Part shown: positions 45,418 through 55,445 of the stretch, one piece after another
Position numbering within the stretch: the first letter of the stretch is position 1
Layout of the letters: each line of letters opens with the position of its first letter
Assembly: GCA_022606425.2 (NCBI GenBank)
Contig: JAHDVF020001317.1
Span: 1 to 64,000 of the forward strand
DNA: 64,000 bases
Source: Lepidostoma basale
Lineage: Eukaryota; Arthropoda; Insecta; Trichoptera; Lepidostomatidae
Direction of reading: 5' to 3'
Program-made: the position numbers and the translations under genes
Notes under the pieces: model-generated
Database searches by the model: none
Seen by the model: the letters and a program-made list of their open reading frames with translations, nothing else
Told to the model about the DNA's origin: nothing

Positions 45418-45619
45418 CTTAAGTTTATCTAAAATTTATTTAGCAACACTATGGAATGGTAATTTTGAGATTTACCCAGTAATAATATAAAAGTAGAGTC
45501 AAATGATATATCTAGGATAATCCTAATCATGAAAGCTCTTAACTTAATTTAAAATATAAACAATAGTTTTATACATAAACAAAGTGATAAAAGTCCTTCT
45601 TAAATTATTAAGAAAGTGT

Positions 45620-46010
45620 AGAAGGAATGAATGGAGTAGTAAGAATAAAATGCCGTGAAATGCCACCTTGCATGAAAACAGCAAGACTTCCATTGAGTCC
45701 GAGTCCTAGAGTGGTTCTCTTGATCCCGCTCGTTCCTACCTTACCGTCAGGGTCATGGCAGTCAGGTATGGCGTATCTTCGACCCCACCAAACCAAGACT
45801 CACCAGCTATGGGAAGGTAACTCCTACTGAAAATCTCCGGAGAAGATAATAGGAACCCACTCCACTAACATTTCCTAGGAAATCAATGTGGCGAGAAAGC
45901 ATTCGCCACAGTGCTCAATAACGTCGGGAGAACAAGACCCGACACTATTAGAAGAAGAACATAAAAGGCCTCACCACATACCCGAGGCTGTTTAAGGGTG
46001 CAGGGGCGCT
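45620..46010. other. GC-richer unknown sequence, perhaps a retroelement 3' UTR
   Basis: Distinct composition, with hairpins GTCGGGAGAACAAGACCCGAC-type and TGGCGAGAAAGCATTCGCCA. No plausible protein. A LINE-G remnant follows directly in minus orientation. Confidence 0.3.
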
Positions 46011-46059
46011 CTTTCGTCAGGCTCGCTCGTATTATTCCTTAAAATTTTCATCTTATTTT

Positions 46060-46205
46060 TCAGCCTATTCCCGTTCACTTCTGGACAAAGGCCTCCTCCA
46101 TTCGCTTCCACGCTACTCTGTCTTGTACAAACTACATTCAGGTTATTCCGACATGTCTGTTCAGGTCATCTTTCCACCTTTGTTGCGGTCACCCTGTACT
46201 TATTT
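46060..46205 (-). pseudogene. LINE-G: short C-terminal remnant of a non-LTR ORF2
   Basis: Minus reading, with one frame break: RWKDDLNRHV, then AQDRVAWKRMEEAFVQK. The pattern RW-DD…W…A-DR-W…EEAF is the usual C-terminal end in many insect non-LTR proteins. It is too short for a clade call. Confidence 0.5.
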
Positions 46206-46249
46206 TTGCCGTCCACGGTCTCCAAGTCAACATTAAAATTATAAATTTA

Positions 46250-46635
46250 ATTAACTAACTAACTACCAAACCATCACGCCGTCTCTCCGAAGGGGTAGCA
46301 GAAAGAATAGATGAACTGCCACACTTTTCTTTCCTGACATATTTCTATCGCTTCCTCAACATTCTTACCACGTGTCATGCATGCGCGTCGATTTCTCTGA
46401 CTCCTCACATGGCCGACATTCAATATTTGATTTATTTGACCGTGCCACGTTTTCCTCGGTCTTCCTCTATTTCTGGTTCCGTTAACATCGTTAACGTATA
46501 ATTTTTTTACCATTCTTTCTTCATTCATTATTTCCATATGTCCAAACCATCTTAATGATCCTTTCATTATTTTATTCAAAACACCATCATTCGCACCGCA
46601 TTCACTTCTTATATTTTCATTCGTCACTCTATCAA
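46250..46635 (-). pseudogene. LINE-A 3' end
   Basis: Tail CTAACTAACTACCAAACCATC, then a frame reading TNENIRSECGANDGVLNKIM, SLRWFGHMEIMNEERMVKK, RNRGRPRKTWHGQINQIL and up to CYPFGETA: 117 codons open. 5'-truncated. Confidence 0.8.
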
Positions 46636-46779
46636 ATTTAAAACTCTAATAAATCCCCCAAGTAGCTTAATACTTAATAAGCAGATATATTTTATATACA
46701 TTTATAAAAGTAATAATTGAAATTCATTTAATATATGTTTTTTACAACATTTTGAATGTAGACAAATTCTTGTAGACAA

Positions 46780-47215
46780 ATTTTATAAAGATTAATTGTA
46801 TCTCAATAGAGACGAAGATGTAAATTGTTTTCTGGGAACAGAATGTGGTAGCCGAGGCGCTTTTAGGACTTATGACCTGTCATTGGTTGGGTTGAGCGAT
46901 TGCTTTATGTTTAACAACATTCCCCATTCCGCATTTTTTTTCTTATGACCACCACGTCTGACAAATTTTTGGAACTTGTATATATGGTAGGATTCCACGC
47001 CTATCTTTACATATTTAAGTTCACTCTACACTAGCGTCATCTATTCAGATTGGAAATCATTAAGCAGATAATCTTTATTAATGTACTGTGAAAGTCTCTA
47101 CAAATCATACAGTACTAGACTACGCCTGGAGATGTCTCTCCAATTTTATGCCTACTTGGACCAGTTATTTTATACAACATTTTGAATGTATACAAATTCT
47201 TATAGACATTATACA
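46780..47215. repeat. FB-1 foldback, non-palindromic form
   Basis: ATTGTATCTCAATAGAGACG at 46795, GACTTATGACCTGTCATTGG, ACTAGCGTCATCTATTC, GACTACGCCTGGAGATGTC, and the outer ATTTTGAATGTATACAAATT at 47180. It runs in the opposite direction to the copy at 50752. It ends about 130 bp before SLO2 exon 2. Confidence 0.7.
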
Positions 47216-47343
47216 TGTTTTTTTGTTGAAATCATTAATTATAATCTTAATACCTTATATGTTATTAATTACAACCTTCCTCAAGATGTTCTTTATGTAA
47301 CAAAGTATAGTACTAATGGTAAATTTCTCTCTTCTCATTTCAG

Positions 47344-47423
47344 AGTTCGTGTCGAGTACTACGTGAACGAGAATACCTTCAAGGAGCGCCTCCAGCTGTA
47401 CTTCATAAAGAATCAAAGATCGA
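47344..47423 (+). CDS. SLO2: SLO2 (KCNT) channel, second coding exon
   Basis: 80-nt exon of the Na+-activated K+ channel. After one base completing the split Arg codon it encodes [20 protein letters not shown] then IKNQRS and the first base of a Ser/Asn/Arg-type codon (Ser expected). This cytoplasmic segment before S1 is nearly invariant in KCNT proteins (vertebrate [25 protein letters not shown]). Splice signals: TTCTCATTTCAG before 47344 and GTGAGT at 47424-47429. The third-position GC of the exon is well above the flanks. Later exons (S1-S6, RCK domains) lie beyond the window. Confidence 0.93.
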
Positions 47424-47629
47424 GTGAGTATTCCCATAGAGTAATACAATCATTTCAATTAAACAAACTTCAAACGATTTCACTACGCTCTTTGATATCG
47501 ACAGACTGACAACGCAATCTAAATCTTTGTATGTAAATAAATATTATTCTTGAATTAAGTCAATAATTGAAATAATTTTACATAGCAACAAAATAAATTT
47601 GTACTGTATAACATATCTCAAATAGTATA

Positions 47630-48025
47630 TATTTATTTGTCTTTTTCTTTTTTATGTACTTTGTATATACAACACTAGCTTTTAAGAAAAAATTAAGTAT
47701 CGCACATGTTTCGGACAACCCGGTCCTTCCTCAGTGATATTGTAAAGATATTAAAAATTTTATAAAATCGGATCGCTTACAAATATGATCAGTTTTGACA
47801 GATGTTATAAAGATTTATTTTGGAACGTTTATGCTTTTGTTATAACAAATATTATGAACCAATTTAAAACTTAAAATAATAATTTAAAGTTCTTATTGGA
47901 GTTCAGGTAATTACTAACAACAAAGGAAATAAATCAAAGATTAGACTTGACGTTAATGTTGTATATACAAAGTATATAAAAAAAAAAAAGACAAATAAAA
48001 CATCTACAACACAAAGTATGGCGAA
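47630..48025. repeat. HHR family II element with inverted outer ends
   Basis: ATGTACTTTGTATATACAAC on the left and GTTGTATATACAAAGTATAT on the right are its inverted ends. The minus strand at 47700-47740 has the motif CUGAGGA, A, GGAC loop CGGGUU GUCC, GAAA, CAUG, UG. Core and stem II are good, but G at the cleavage position (GUG) is not cleavable. Confidence 0.6.
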
Positions 48026-48179
48026 CATAAAAGAAAAGTTTATATTTAAGTTGATATAATCTGTCTTATGGCACCTTCTTTAGTATCTATAAAAAACTCA
48101 AATCGTGGGTTTTACAGACATATTTTTACGTAATCAATTGCTTAACTTTTAATTATTTAGCCGATATAATTTAGCCAGG

Positions 48180-48537
48180 ATAAAGTTGATTTTTTACAAC
48201 ATCTCAAAGAACTTCACTGGCTTAAAAGTCCAAAAAGAATCCAGTATAAATTCTGCTTGACAGTCTTCAAAGCGCTACATGAAATGACACCAAGTTATAC
48301 ATCCGAACTTATGTATAACGGACAGTCTAAATCCAAGGAAATCCACCCTTCGTTCGGCAAATTCCTAGTTGAGGCGAAGCGTTGCCCTAGTGCGAATTTT
48401 GGGGATCGAGCCTTTGCGGTAGCCGGCCCATCAGCTTGGAACAATCTCCCTTCATACCATAAATGCATAAATGATACGACAGATTTCAGATCTAAGCTTA
48501 AAACCCATCTTTTTCATATTTCATACCAAATTTAAAA
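48180..48537 (+). pseudogene. L2/CR1-like LINE, C-terminus
   Basis: The open frame reads LQHLKELHWLKSPKRIQYKF, ALHEMTPSYTSELMY, NFGDRAFAVAGPSAWNNLP and FRSKLKTHLFHI, then a stop. This is the standard end of L2/CR1/Rex-type ORF2 proteins (LHWLP-RI-FK … AP-YL … RTR-GDRAFSVA-P-WN-LP … FK-LKTHLF). RT missing: 5'-truncated. Confidence 0.8.
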
Positions 48538-48609
48538 CTTATATTTTGTTCTATAGTTTCTAACTGATTGCGAATATCAGATACAGCGTTTATATATTTT
48601 TTAGATTTA

Positions 48610-48836
48610 AAACACGTTTTAAATAACTTTGTTTAATGTATCACAATTTATTTTATTTTACACGACAGCTGTTTCGTCAACCTATGTTGACATCATCAGG
48701 TGTCACAATGATGTCAACATAGGTTGACAAAACAGCTGTCGCGTAAAATAAAATAAATTGTGATACATTAAATAAAGTTATTTAATTGAACAGTTTTAAA
48801 TATTAAGGTATCATAGTGTTCCGGCCAAAACAATGG
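48610..48836. repeat. HHR family I palindrome, best copy
   Basis: Arms TTTAATGTATCACAATTTAT and its inverse enclose two inverted hammerhead-like motifs. The right end CATAGTGTTCCGGCCAAAAC is the family I terminus, and SINE-2 is inserted immediately after it. Confidence 0.8.
48660..48703 (-). ncRNA. Hammerhead ribozyme motif, complete (family I)
   Basis: On the minus strand: stem I ACAC (48703-48700) pairs perfectly with GUGU (48663-48660). Canonical core CUGAUGA at 48699-48693, one extra U at 48692, stem II GUCAAC/GUUGAC perfect with loop AUAG, GAAA at 48675-48672, CAGCUG as palindromic stem III, UC at 48665-48664 where cleavage would occur (GUC triplet). All residues known to be essential in hammerheads are present; the extra U between core and stem II is the only oddity. 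The tiny stem III is like those of Penelope-like and schistosome satellite hammerheads, which often act as dimers. Confidence 0.7.
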
Positions 48837-48838
48837 AA

Positions 48839-49088
48839 TTTTTTTTTTTTTTTTTTTTTTACACAACAGGTCGTTTGGACCCAATTACTATACAATTTTT
48901 ATTTTTAGCTATTATATTGATTCTCGTGACATGTGATAGGTAGCCAATCTATCGCCATTTTATTGTCACGTGAATTCTACACCAGACCAAAGACAGTGTG
49001 ACAATCACACTGCCATCGCCGGGAATCGAACCCAGGACCTTCGGCATGGAAGTCAGAGCTCGTAACCACTCTGCCACGAAGGTCGTCA
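48839..49088 (-). mobile_element. SINE-2, poly(A)-tailed subfamily
   Basis: About 22 T at 48839-48860 are the complement of the poly(A). Then CACAACAGGTCGTTTGGACC, AATAAAATGGCGAT-complement, and at the 5' end GGGAATCGAACCCAGGACC and CTGCCACGAAGGTCGTC. Full length and well preserved. Confidence 0.85.
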
Positions 49089-49929
49089 TTATTTTATTTG
49101 TTTGATCGTGCCCTTGAGGTGAATACATCACAAAAACGGCGTTTTTAAATCTAACATATTATTATTATTTATTAACTTGTTAAACATATTAACATTTCCT
49201 AGTTTTTACGTTAAGTAACATTGGATATCTTTTCGAGGACGATGGACGATGGACGATGAGCAATGATGAGCGTTACTTAAAAAATACAAGAGATTACAAA
49301 AAAACCTAATTATGATGCAGAAGTACATATGAGAAATGGATATGAATTTTAATATTTGAATACCGGTAAAGGTGAACAATAATTTATTTTAAAACATGTT
49401 TTTTTTTAATATTCCTCATAATAATAAATAAAAAAATGATTTTAAAAACTTAATATCGATTAGCTTAATTCATATATTAAAGGAATATTTAACCTCAATG
49501 GTCACGAAAATTTTGCTGTATCAAAAATATTTTTATATTATCGTTTTAATATGATATTTTTAAAAGCTTAATATAAACTTAATTAAAAGCTTTCGCTCAA
49601 AATGTTGACAACAGTAAGTAATATCCCAATTTCCTTGATCTGCTATCAGGTATTATAGGGTTGTGATGGCGGTATTCTTATCAGCAAATGAGGTATAGGT
49701 ACCGCGTTAATTACAATTTGAAATCCGCAGACACTTTACCTATCTACTTTTTCAAATATATTTGATGGACGTTTGAAACTCCATAAGCACACTATTCAAT
49801 TTCTAAGCACGCATCAGATTTAATATACGAGTATACAAGTAGGTGATAATTAAAAATAGTTACCATTGAAATTTCACATATTAAATCGAGTTTAGTTTAA
49901 ATACTATTTAAAATCATGTTTAATTAATG
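49089..49929. other. AT-rich intronic stretch
   Basis: No gene recognised. A GGACGATGGACGATGGACGATGA-type short tandem lies near 49235. Confidence 0.4.
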
Positions 49930-50270
49930 AATCATGATTTTGTCACGACACAATACTGTCTCAGTCCGTAAGTCATTATGGGCCTAATGCATGCTTTATA
50001 AATTCAAACTGTGCTTTCCACAAGCATATGCTTATTGTTCCAAACGGTGTCCCTTCGGCATCCGGAGATAACTGCTGCTCTGTCAGCCTGTTTTTTAACT
50101 TCATTATATAGATCGCTGCAACTAGATATTTCCACACCCAGATATCTGAACTTCATGACCTGTTCTATGGGTTTATCGTCTATAACCAATTTGCATCTGA
50201 GAGGCTGTCTGGATATTGTTAGACATTTTAGTTGTTAGACACTTCTCCCTGGTTTCTTAAAACTACATTC
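49930..50270 (-). pseudogene. LINE-B, internal fragment
   Basis: The minus frame reads LVIDDKPIEQVMKFRYLGVE, SSCSDLYNEVKKQADRAAVI and NNKHMLVESTV, followed by ACIRPIMTYGLRQYC. It overlaps the start of the C-terminal ORF at 45403 (YKTCVRPIMTY), so this copy covers the part just upstream. Its 3' end is missing. Confidence 0.7.
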
Positions 50271-50751
50271 TACTGTTTAACCGAGAAATAATACTAGGCG
50301 TAATAGTAAGTGTTACAGTTTTTATTTATTTATTTTAAATATTACATTTTACTCTCGCCAATAGTGTTATTAAAATGACTAAAGAATCTGCATCATTGTA
50401 ACGTTTCGTTTGTTTAACGTGACCCAAGAACAAATCTGTTTCAGTTGCATCTCGAACAAATGTTTTGCCCTGCAAGTGTCGCGCTCGGAGCAAACTGTCG
50501 GGAATAGAACGTTCGTATTCAGAACAAACTCTAAATTCAATGGAACAAGTCCCCCAAACTTCCAAACCATGCCAAACTTCCATCTCATATTGTGACCTCA
50601 ATCAAAACTGTTTCTCTATATTTTAGCTCGCTTGCAACGGAATATCGTTGTGCAATTAAGCTGCGTTGGAACGAGTTAAAAGTCTTTCAAATAAAACTTG
50701 AAAAACTTAAATGCAATTTTACATTTTAATTAAGTGATTTAATATTTCTTT

Positions 50752-51200
50752 AACATTTTGAATGTATACAAATACTTGTATACATTCAAAATGTTGTATA
50801 AAAACTGGTCGAAGTGAAAAGCATAAAAATTGGAGAGACATCTCCAGGCGTAGTCTAGCACTGTATAATAATTGCAAAGCCTTTCACAGTGCATTAATAA
50901 AGATTTTCTGCTTAATGCTTACACCAAATCTTAATGGATGGCGCTAGTGAAGATGGAAATAAATTATGTGAAGTGTTCCACAACATTGTAGCATATATAC
51001 GAGTACATCTTCCACAAATTTGTCAGACGTGGTGGTCGTAAGAAGGGCGGAATGAGGAATGTTGTAAACATAAAGCGATCGCTTAACCCAATCAATGACA
51101 GGTCAGAAGTCCTGTAAGCGCCTCGACCACCATATTATTTTCCCAGAAAACAATTAACATCTTCGTTTCTATTGAGATACAATTAATCCTTATAAAAAAA
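50752..51200. repeat. FB-1 foldback, opposite orientation
   Basis: ATTTTGAATGTATACAAATA and its inverse at 50755-50795, AGAGACATCTCCAGGCGTAG, GGATGGCGCTAGTGAAG, AAAGCGATCGCTTAACCC and TTTCTATTGAGATACAATT. GATCGC subfamily. Confidence 0.75.
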
Positions 51201-51529
51201 ATATTTCTTTGTTTGGACAATAATGATCTTTTATTTCTGTATTTCAAAGACAACATTTCTGTTCATATTGGAGATTGTATTCTAACACCGTTGATTTAAA
51301 TACTTGAATTGATCCTTTACAAAAATATGTTATTTCACAAACAAAACACTTAATTAAAATGAGATACCGTTGAAAAGCTTAATTAAAAAATATGTTTTAA
51401 TATTGTACCTTAGAGAACAAACCAAAAACATAAATTTTGTTTATATAAATGAAATGAACTGAAATCGAGGAAAAAATCTTCTCTCAGGATTAAACATTTT
51501 GCGCTGTATATAGGAAGGATGTGTTAGGA

Positions 51530-51730
51530 AGATGAATATTTACATACTTTATGGGGGGAAAAAATTCTCGAGATGCCAATTATCAGGAGATTGCGGAAGC
51601 GAAGAATCACAACTTCCCGATGAGGCATGGAGCGCCGCTCTCGGGAGAGAATCGCGGCGGACGCCTGCCGGATGTGTGAGCCTTGTTTGTCTTATCAAAT
51701 ATTTATGCAAAACAGCAAATTGTGCGTACC
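51530..51730. other. GC-richer single-copy island
   Basis: AGCGCCGCTCTCGGGAGAG and CGCGGCGGACGCCTGCCGG are strikingly GC-rich for this intron. No KCNT-like protein in any frame. Possible intronic regulatory element. Confidence 0.3.
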
Positions 51731-52009
51731 TGATAATAACCACGTTTATTTCCTTCCGATCTTGTGGACTGCTCTTGCTAGATGGTTTATAAATTCAAGC
51801 TTCTTATAATATTCAATGTAACAGATTATTTTATTAAATAGAATCAACATATGTATATATACATATATTAATATCAGTCAAACTAGGTAAAATATTCTAA
51901 TTAATTTATTTTTATAATATGTTTTTACAAAACATCATGTTTCGTTATTTTATATTATTAAATCAGACTTAAATCAATGGCAAAAGAATTTTTTGTTAAA
52001 TATTAAAAC

Positions 52010-52330
52010 ACTGTTAAAAAACTAACTAACCATCACGCCGTCTCCCCGAAAGGGTAGGCAGAAAGAATGGACTGTCACACTTTAACCGATGTGGCACTCC
52101 ATCCTTCTCTTTTCGCCCCCGCGGGAGACGCGGTGTGATGGATTACGAACCTCATCGCCACCAATAGGCATCTCCCGCGCACACGTCGATCGTCGAACAG
52201 CCACAAAATAAATCTAAAATACAATGATATAAAATAAAATATGTTAAAATAATTTAACACAATATGTTCATTTTAGATGGTGCACATATTGTCTATTTAA
52301 TTTATGTTCCACGTATCCACCGTTTTTTTT
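52010..52330 (-). mobile_element. SINE-1 copy
   Basis: Tail CTAACTAACCATCACGCC, hairpin, GGATTACGAACCTCATCGCC, then CCACGTATCCACCG at 52310-52323. A family I terminal block (GTTTTGACCGAAACAC…ATACTTCAAC) at 52405-52437 leads straight into the next LINE-A. Confidence 0.75.
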
Positions 52331-52435
52331 AATTTAGCACATAATGTAATAACACATAATGTTTTTTGCGATGTTGCACAAAAAAAAATATTTTAAATAG
52401 TCGGTTGTTTTGACCGAAACACTATGATACTTCAA

Positions 52436-52975
52436 CATAACTAACTAACTAACTAACTAACCATCACGCCGTCTCCCCGAAAGGGTAGGCAGAAAGAATG
52501 GACTGCCACACTTTTCTTTCCTGACATATTTCTCTCGCTTCCTCAACATTCATACATCGTGTCATGCTCGCGCGTCTATTTCTCTGACGATTAACGTGGC
52601 CGACATTCAATATTTAATTTATTTGATGAGTGCCACGTTTTCCTCGGTCGTCCTCTATTTCTAGTTCCATTCACATCGTTAACATAATTTTTTTTACCAT
52701 TCTTTCTTCATTCATTCTTTCCATATGTCCAAACCATCTTAATGATTTTTTCATTATTTTGTTCATGACACCATCATTCGCACCGCATTCACTTCTTATA
52801 TTTTCATTCGACACTCTATCATACACAGAGTATCTACACATTCGTCTAAGAGATCTCATTTCTACTGCATTTATTCTACATTCATCCTTCTTTTGCCAGT
52901 TCCATGCTTCGCTTTCATACATAAGGGTCGGTAGAAGAACACCACTGTGCACTGCCATTCTAGCTTTTTTGGATT
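52436..52975 (-). pseudogene. LINE-A 3' end
   Basis: Tail of five CTAA units, hairpin CCCCGAAAGGGTAGG, and a frame (52958-52671) reading MAVHSGVLLPTLMYESEAWN, WQKKDECRINAVEMRSLRRM, ENIRSECGANDGVMNKIM, RWFGHMERMNEERMVKK; then a frameshift before the GRPRKTW region. Confidence 0.8.
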
Positions 52976-53004
52976 AATACAATTTATTTTTTGCTTTTAT
53001 AAAG

Positions 53005-53181
53005 ATTTTCATAATATGTGATAGGTAGCTAATATATTGCCATTTCATTGTCACGTGAATTGTACATTAGATCAAAGGTAGTGTGACAATCACACTCCTA
53101 TTGTCGGAATTCGAACCCGGGACCTTCGGTATGGCAGTCGTAATTCTTGCCACTCTTGCCACTGCCACGAAGGTAGTCATA
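53005..53181 (-). mobile_element. SINE-2, 3'-truncated
   Basis: 5' head ACGAAGGTAGTC at 53181, B-box complement GGAATTCGAACCCGGGACC; a small GCCACT duplication inside the head (53146-53165). The 3' module is missing. Confidence 0.7.
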
Positions 53182-53204
53182 TTTGTATTTGAAAACTTCA
53201 TTTG

Positions 53205-53355
53205 TTTATCTTATGTGGCGATGAGGTTCGCAACCCATCACACCGCGTCTCTCGTGGGGGCGAAAAGAGAATAATGGAGTGCCGCATCAATTAAAGTGTG
53301 TCAGTCCATTCTTTCTGCCTACCCTTTCGGGGAGACGGCGTGTTGGTTAGGTAGT
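53205..53355 (+). mobile_element. SINE-1, 3' part
   Basis: GTGGCGATGAGGTTCGCAACC through TACCCTTTCGGGGAGACGG to GTTGGTTAGGTAGTTGG (degraded tail). Confidence 0.7.
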
Positions 53356-53514
53356 TGGTATTTATTTATTTATTTATACATTATACACAAAAGAGACATT
53401 AGGTACAAACGATTAAACATTGAGGCGACTCATTTGGACACAAAACGGTATTACAAAGATAAAATAAAACAAAAAAACATGTGACCAAAAAAATCATATA
53501 CGAGTATATCAGAA

Positions 53515-54165
53515 AAAAACAAACAAACAAACAAACCATCACGCCGTTTCCCCGCAGGGGTAGGCAGAGAGAATGGACCGCCATACTACTCTCCTGGCAA
53601 ACCTCTCTAGATTCCTCCACATTCATACAACGAGTCATACACGCACGTCGATTCCTCCGACTTCTAACATGACCAACCTTTAAAATTTGATTAATTTGGT
53701 CATGCCATGTTTTCCTCGGTCTGCCTTGATTAACATATACTTTCTTAACCATTCTTTCTCTATCCATGCGTTCCATATGTCCGAACCAACGAAGCGATCC
53801 TTTCATAATTTTGTTCATAATACCTTCTTCCGCTCTACATTCCTTTCTTATATCAGCATTTGAGATTCTGTCGTATATCGTTCTACCACACATACGTCTT
53901 AGGGACCTCATCTCTACCGCATTTATTCTACTCTCATCCTTCTTCTGTCAGTTCCATGCTTCGCTTCCATACATTAAGGTTGGGACCAGAACTCCATTGT
54001 GAACGGCCGTTTTCGCTTTCATTGATAAATTCTTGTTTCCAATAACTATTTTTAAAGCTCCATTCACTTTGTTACCCGCACCAACCCTTCTTTCGACGTC
54101 ACTATCCGTTCGGGCATCTGCTGTGAACATGCTACCTAAATACACAAATTCCCTCACCTGTTATA
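53515..54165 (-). pseudogene. LINE-A, (TTTG)n-tailed subfamily, reference copy
   Basis: Plus strand begins AAACAAACAAACAAACAAACC, i.e. sense GATGGTTTGTTTGTTTG. Hairpin CCCCGCAGGGGTAGG (loop GCA). The frame from 53911 gives MRSLRRMCGRTIYDRISNAD, IRKECRAEEGIMNKIM, LRWFGHMERMDRERMVKK and QGRPRKTWHDQINQILKVGH. A further frame at 54157-53948 gives EFVYLGSMFTADARTDSDVE, RRVGAGNKVNGALKIVIGNK. About 12 codons before QGRPRKTW are deleted. Confidence 0.82.
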
Positions 54166-54169
54166 TATT

Positions 54170-54395
54170 AGAAGGAATCCAAATATGTCGACGTCAGTGA
54201 GGCAGTACTCTTTCCAGAATTTGCAATATTTTTTTTTTGAAACTGCCTCACCGAGACTGAAAATGTCCAAATCCGAGATGATTAGATTCAACGTCCGAAT
54301 TGCTCTTCCTACTGGCCTCACCACAGGCAGGTTGGTTCTGCGTGATGGAGTAAAGAACAATTGATGTCGGCGTTGTCGCAGGTCGCACAAAAAGA
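54170..54395 (-). pseudogene. Unidentified coding remnant, perhaps retroelement-derived
   Basis: Minus frame 54390-54154 reads LRQRRHQLFFTPSRRTNLPV, VRPVGRAIRTLN and LDIFSLGEAVSKKK. It resembles the arginine-rich ends of some non-LTR proteins, but I cannot place it. It directly abuts the LINE-A copy; a poly-T run (54231-54239) interrupts it. Confidence 0.3.
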
Positions 54396-54794
54396 TCTAT
54401 TTGCTCCAGAACATAGGGGTTCTCAATAGAGCTCCGAATCAGTTTGAAAAATTGTGTTGACAGTAATTATACGATATATTATTATATAATTACAGTATAT
54501 TATACGATAATAAATTATGTTTATATGTGGAATATATGCTGTAGATTCTAAACGTTTCTTGAATAGAATATGACGTGAATCCGTTGACGGGATTCTGGCT
54601 AAATCTTCTAAAGGATTTTGCCATTAAACAAATATAATGGAACAAAATTAACCACACAAATACTGAAATAATCTCGAGCCAAATTACGTGTTTCTCTGAC
54701 TCATTATCATTTCAAGGATACGACTGAGTCAAAGTAAGGTTAGCGTGTACCTGAAGATTGTCATTGTTTGTTCCGGCGGTAATACCCTGACGAT

Positions 54795-55445
54795 CAGTGG
54801 CGGTACTTCCATACAAGCCGAAAAGACGGGCTTGCCTTAAAAAATCTATAATAAAACGATGTTTTTTGCGCGTTTGAGCTACGAGTATCTACGAATAAAA
54901 TATAATAGTATTTTGAATTTTCGCGCGTGTTAAAGCGATTTAATTGACTCCGCTGACATGCGCAGAAATGGCCTAAGTGTATGTGTTGTTCCACTCATAT
55001 TCCCCGTATTTTATTTCACTCATACCTACCGTAAGGTGAGATGCCCGCAAAATCGCCTGCGTCCATATGTTTTGTTTCATGTTTTCGGTGGGCTTGGGCT
55101 TGCAAAATGTTAAAGTGTCTTTGTCGCACTTAGGTAATTTTGGCTTGTAATCATATAGCTAGGTGCAATAATACCAGAAGATATTTACAATTTTTTGTAT
55201 GGATTTGAAGCCGGGCTTTATCACTCTGAAGTATGTTACTATTCAATGTGTCACGAACTTTGTTTAAATGCGACTAAAATGGGATTTAAAATCAATTTAT
55301 TCACGAAATTAATTTAAAAGATAAAACTCTTTTGATCCGGAAAAACACTTTATCGTGACCCTCTACTAATATTATTATAAAATATTATTATATAATAAAA
55401 AGTTAGACGGGCTTGCCTTACTGGTTGGCCCTAGGCACGCCACTG
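54795..55445. mobile_element. hAT-type non-autonomous element, 651 bp
   Basis: Ends CAGTGGCGG…ACAAGCC on the left and the complement of CAGTGGCGTGCC on the right; inside, GACGGGCTTGCCTTA occurs near both ends. Flanked by the 8-bp duplication CTGACGAT (54787-54794) / CTGATGAT (55446-55453), one mismatch; 8-bp duplications are typical of hAT transposons. A minus frame near the left end (QHIHLGHFCACQRSQLNRF) is too short to be a transposase. Confidence 0.8.

Larger units (their letters stand above)
44750..45440. repeat. HHR family III palindrome interrupted by LINE-B
   Basis: Arms AAAACACTGTTTTTTTTCAC and CTCGACATGTTTTGAAGG on the left and the inverse on the right, then GGAATTCCACAGTGTTAACG. 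The LINE-B insertion at 44976-45417 splits its right flank. Minus motif 44791-44833 has AAAA instead of GAAA; the plus motif is listed separately. Confidence 0.75.
39269..47343 (+). other. SLO2: SLO2 intron 1 (8075 bp), transposon-laden
   Basis: Begins GTATTT; ends with the pyrimidine-rich TCTCTCTTCTCATTTCAG at 47343. A branch-point-like TACTAAT lies at 47311-47317, about 27 nt before the AG. It interrupts a codon after its second base. It contains LINE-A (two pieces besides the long copy), LINE-B, SINE-2, HHR III and IV repeats and FB-1. Confidence 0.7.

Noticed and set aside
47700..47740. Active hammerhead on the minus strand
   Set aside because: Core and stem II look good, but the cleavage position is G (GUG), which hammerheads do not cut. 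Kept as a relic.
50335..50601. Overlapping open frames on both strands as an exon
   Set aside because: No domain, no fitting splice phase with SLO2, and equally long frames on both strands.
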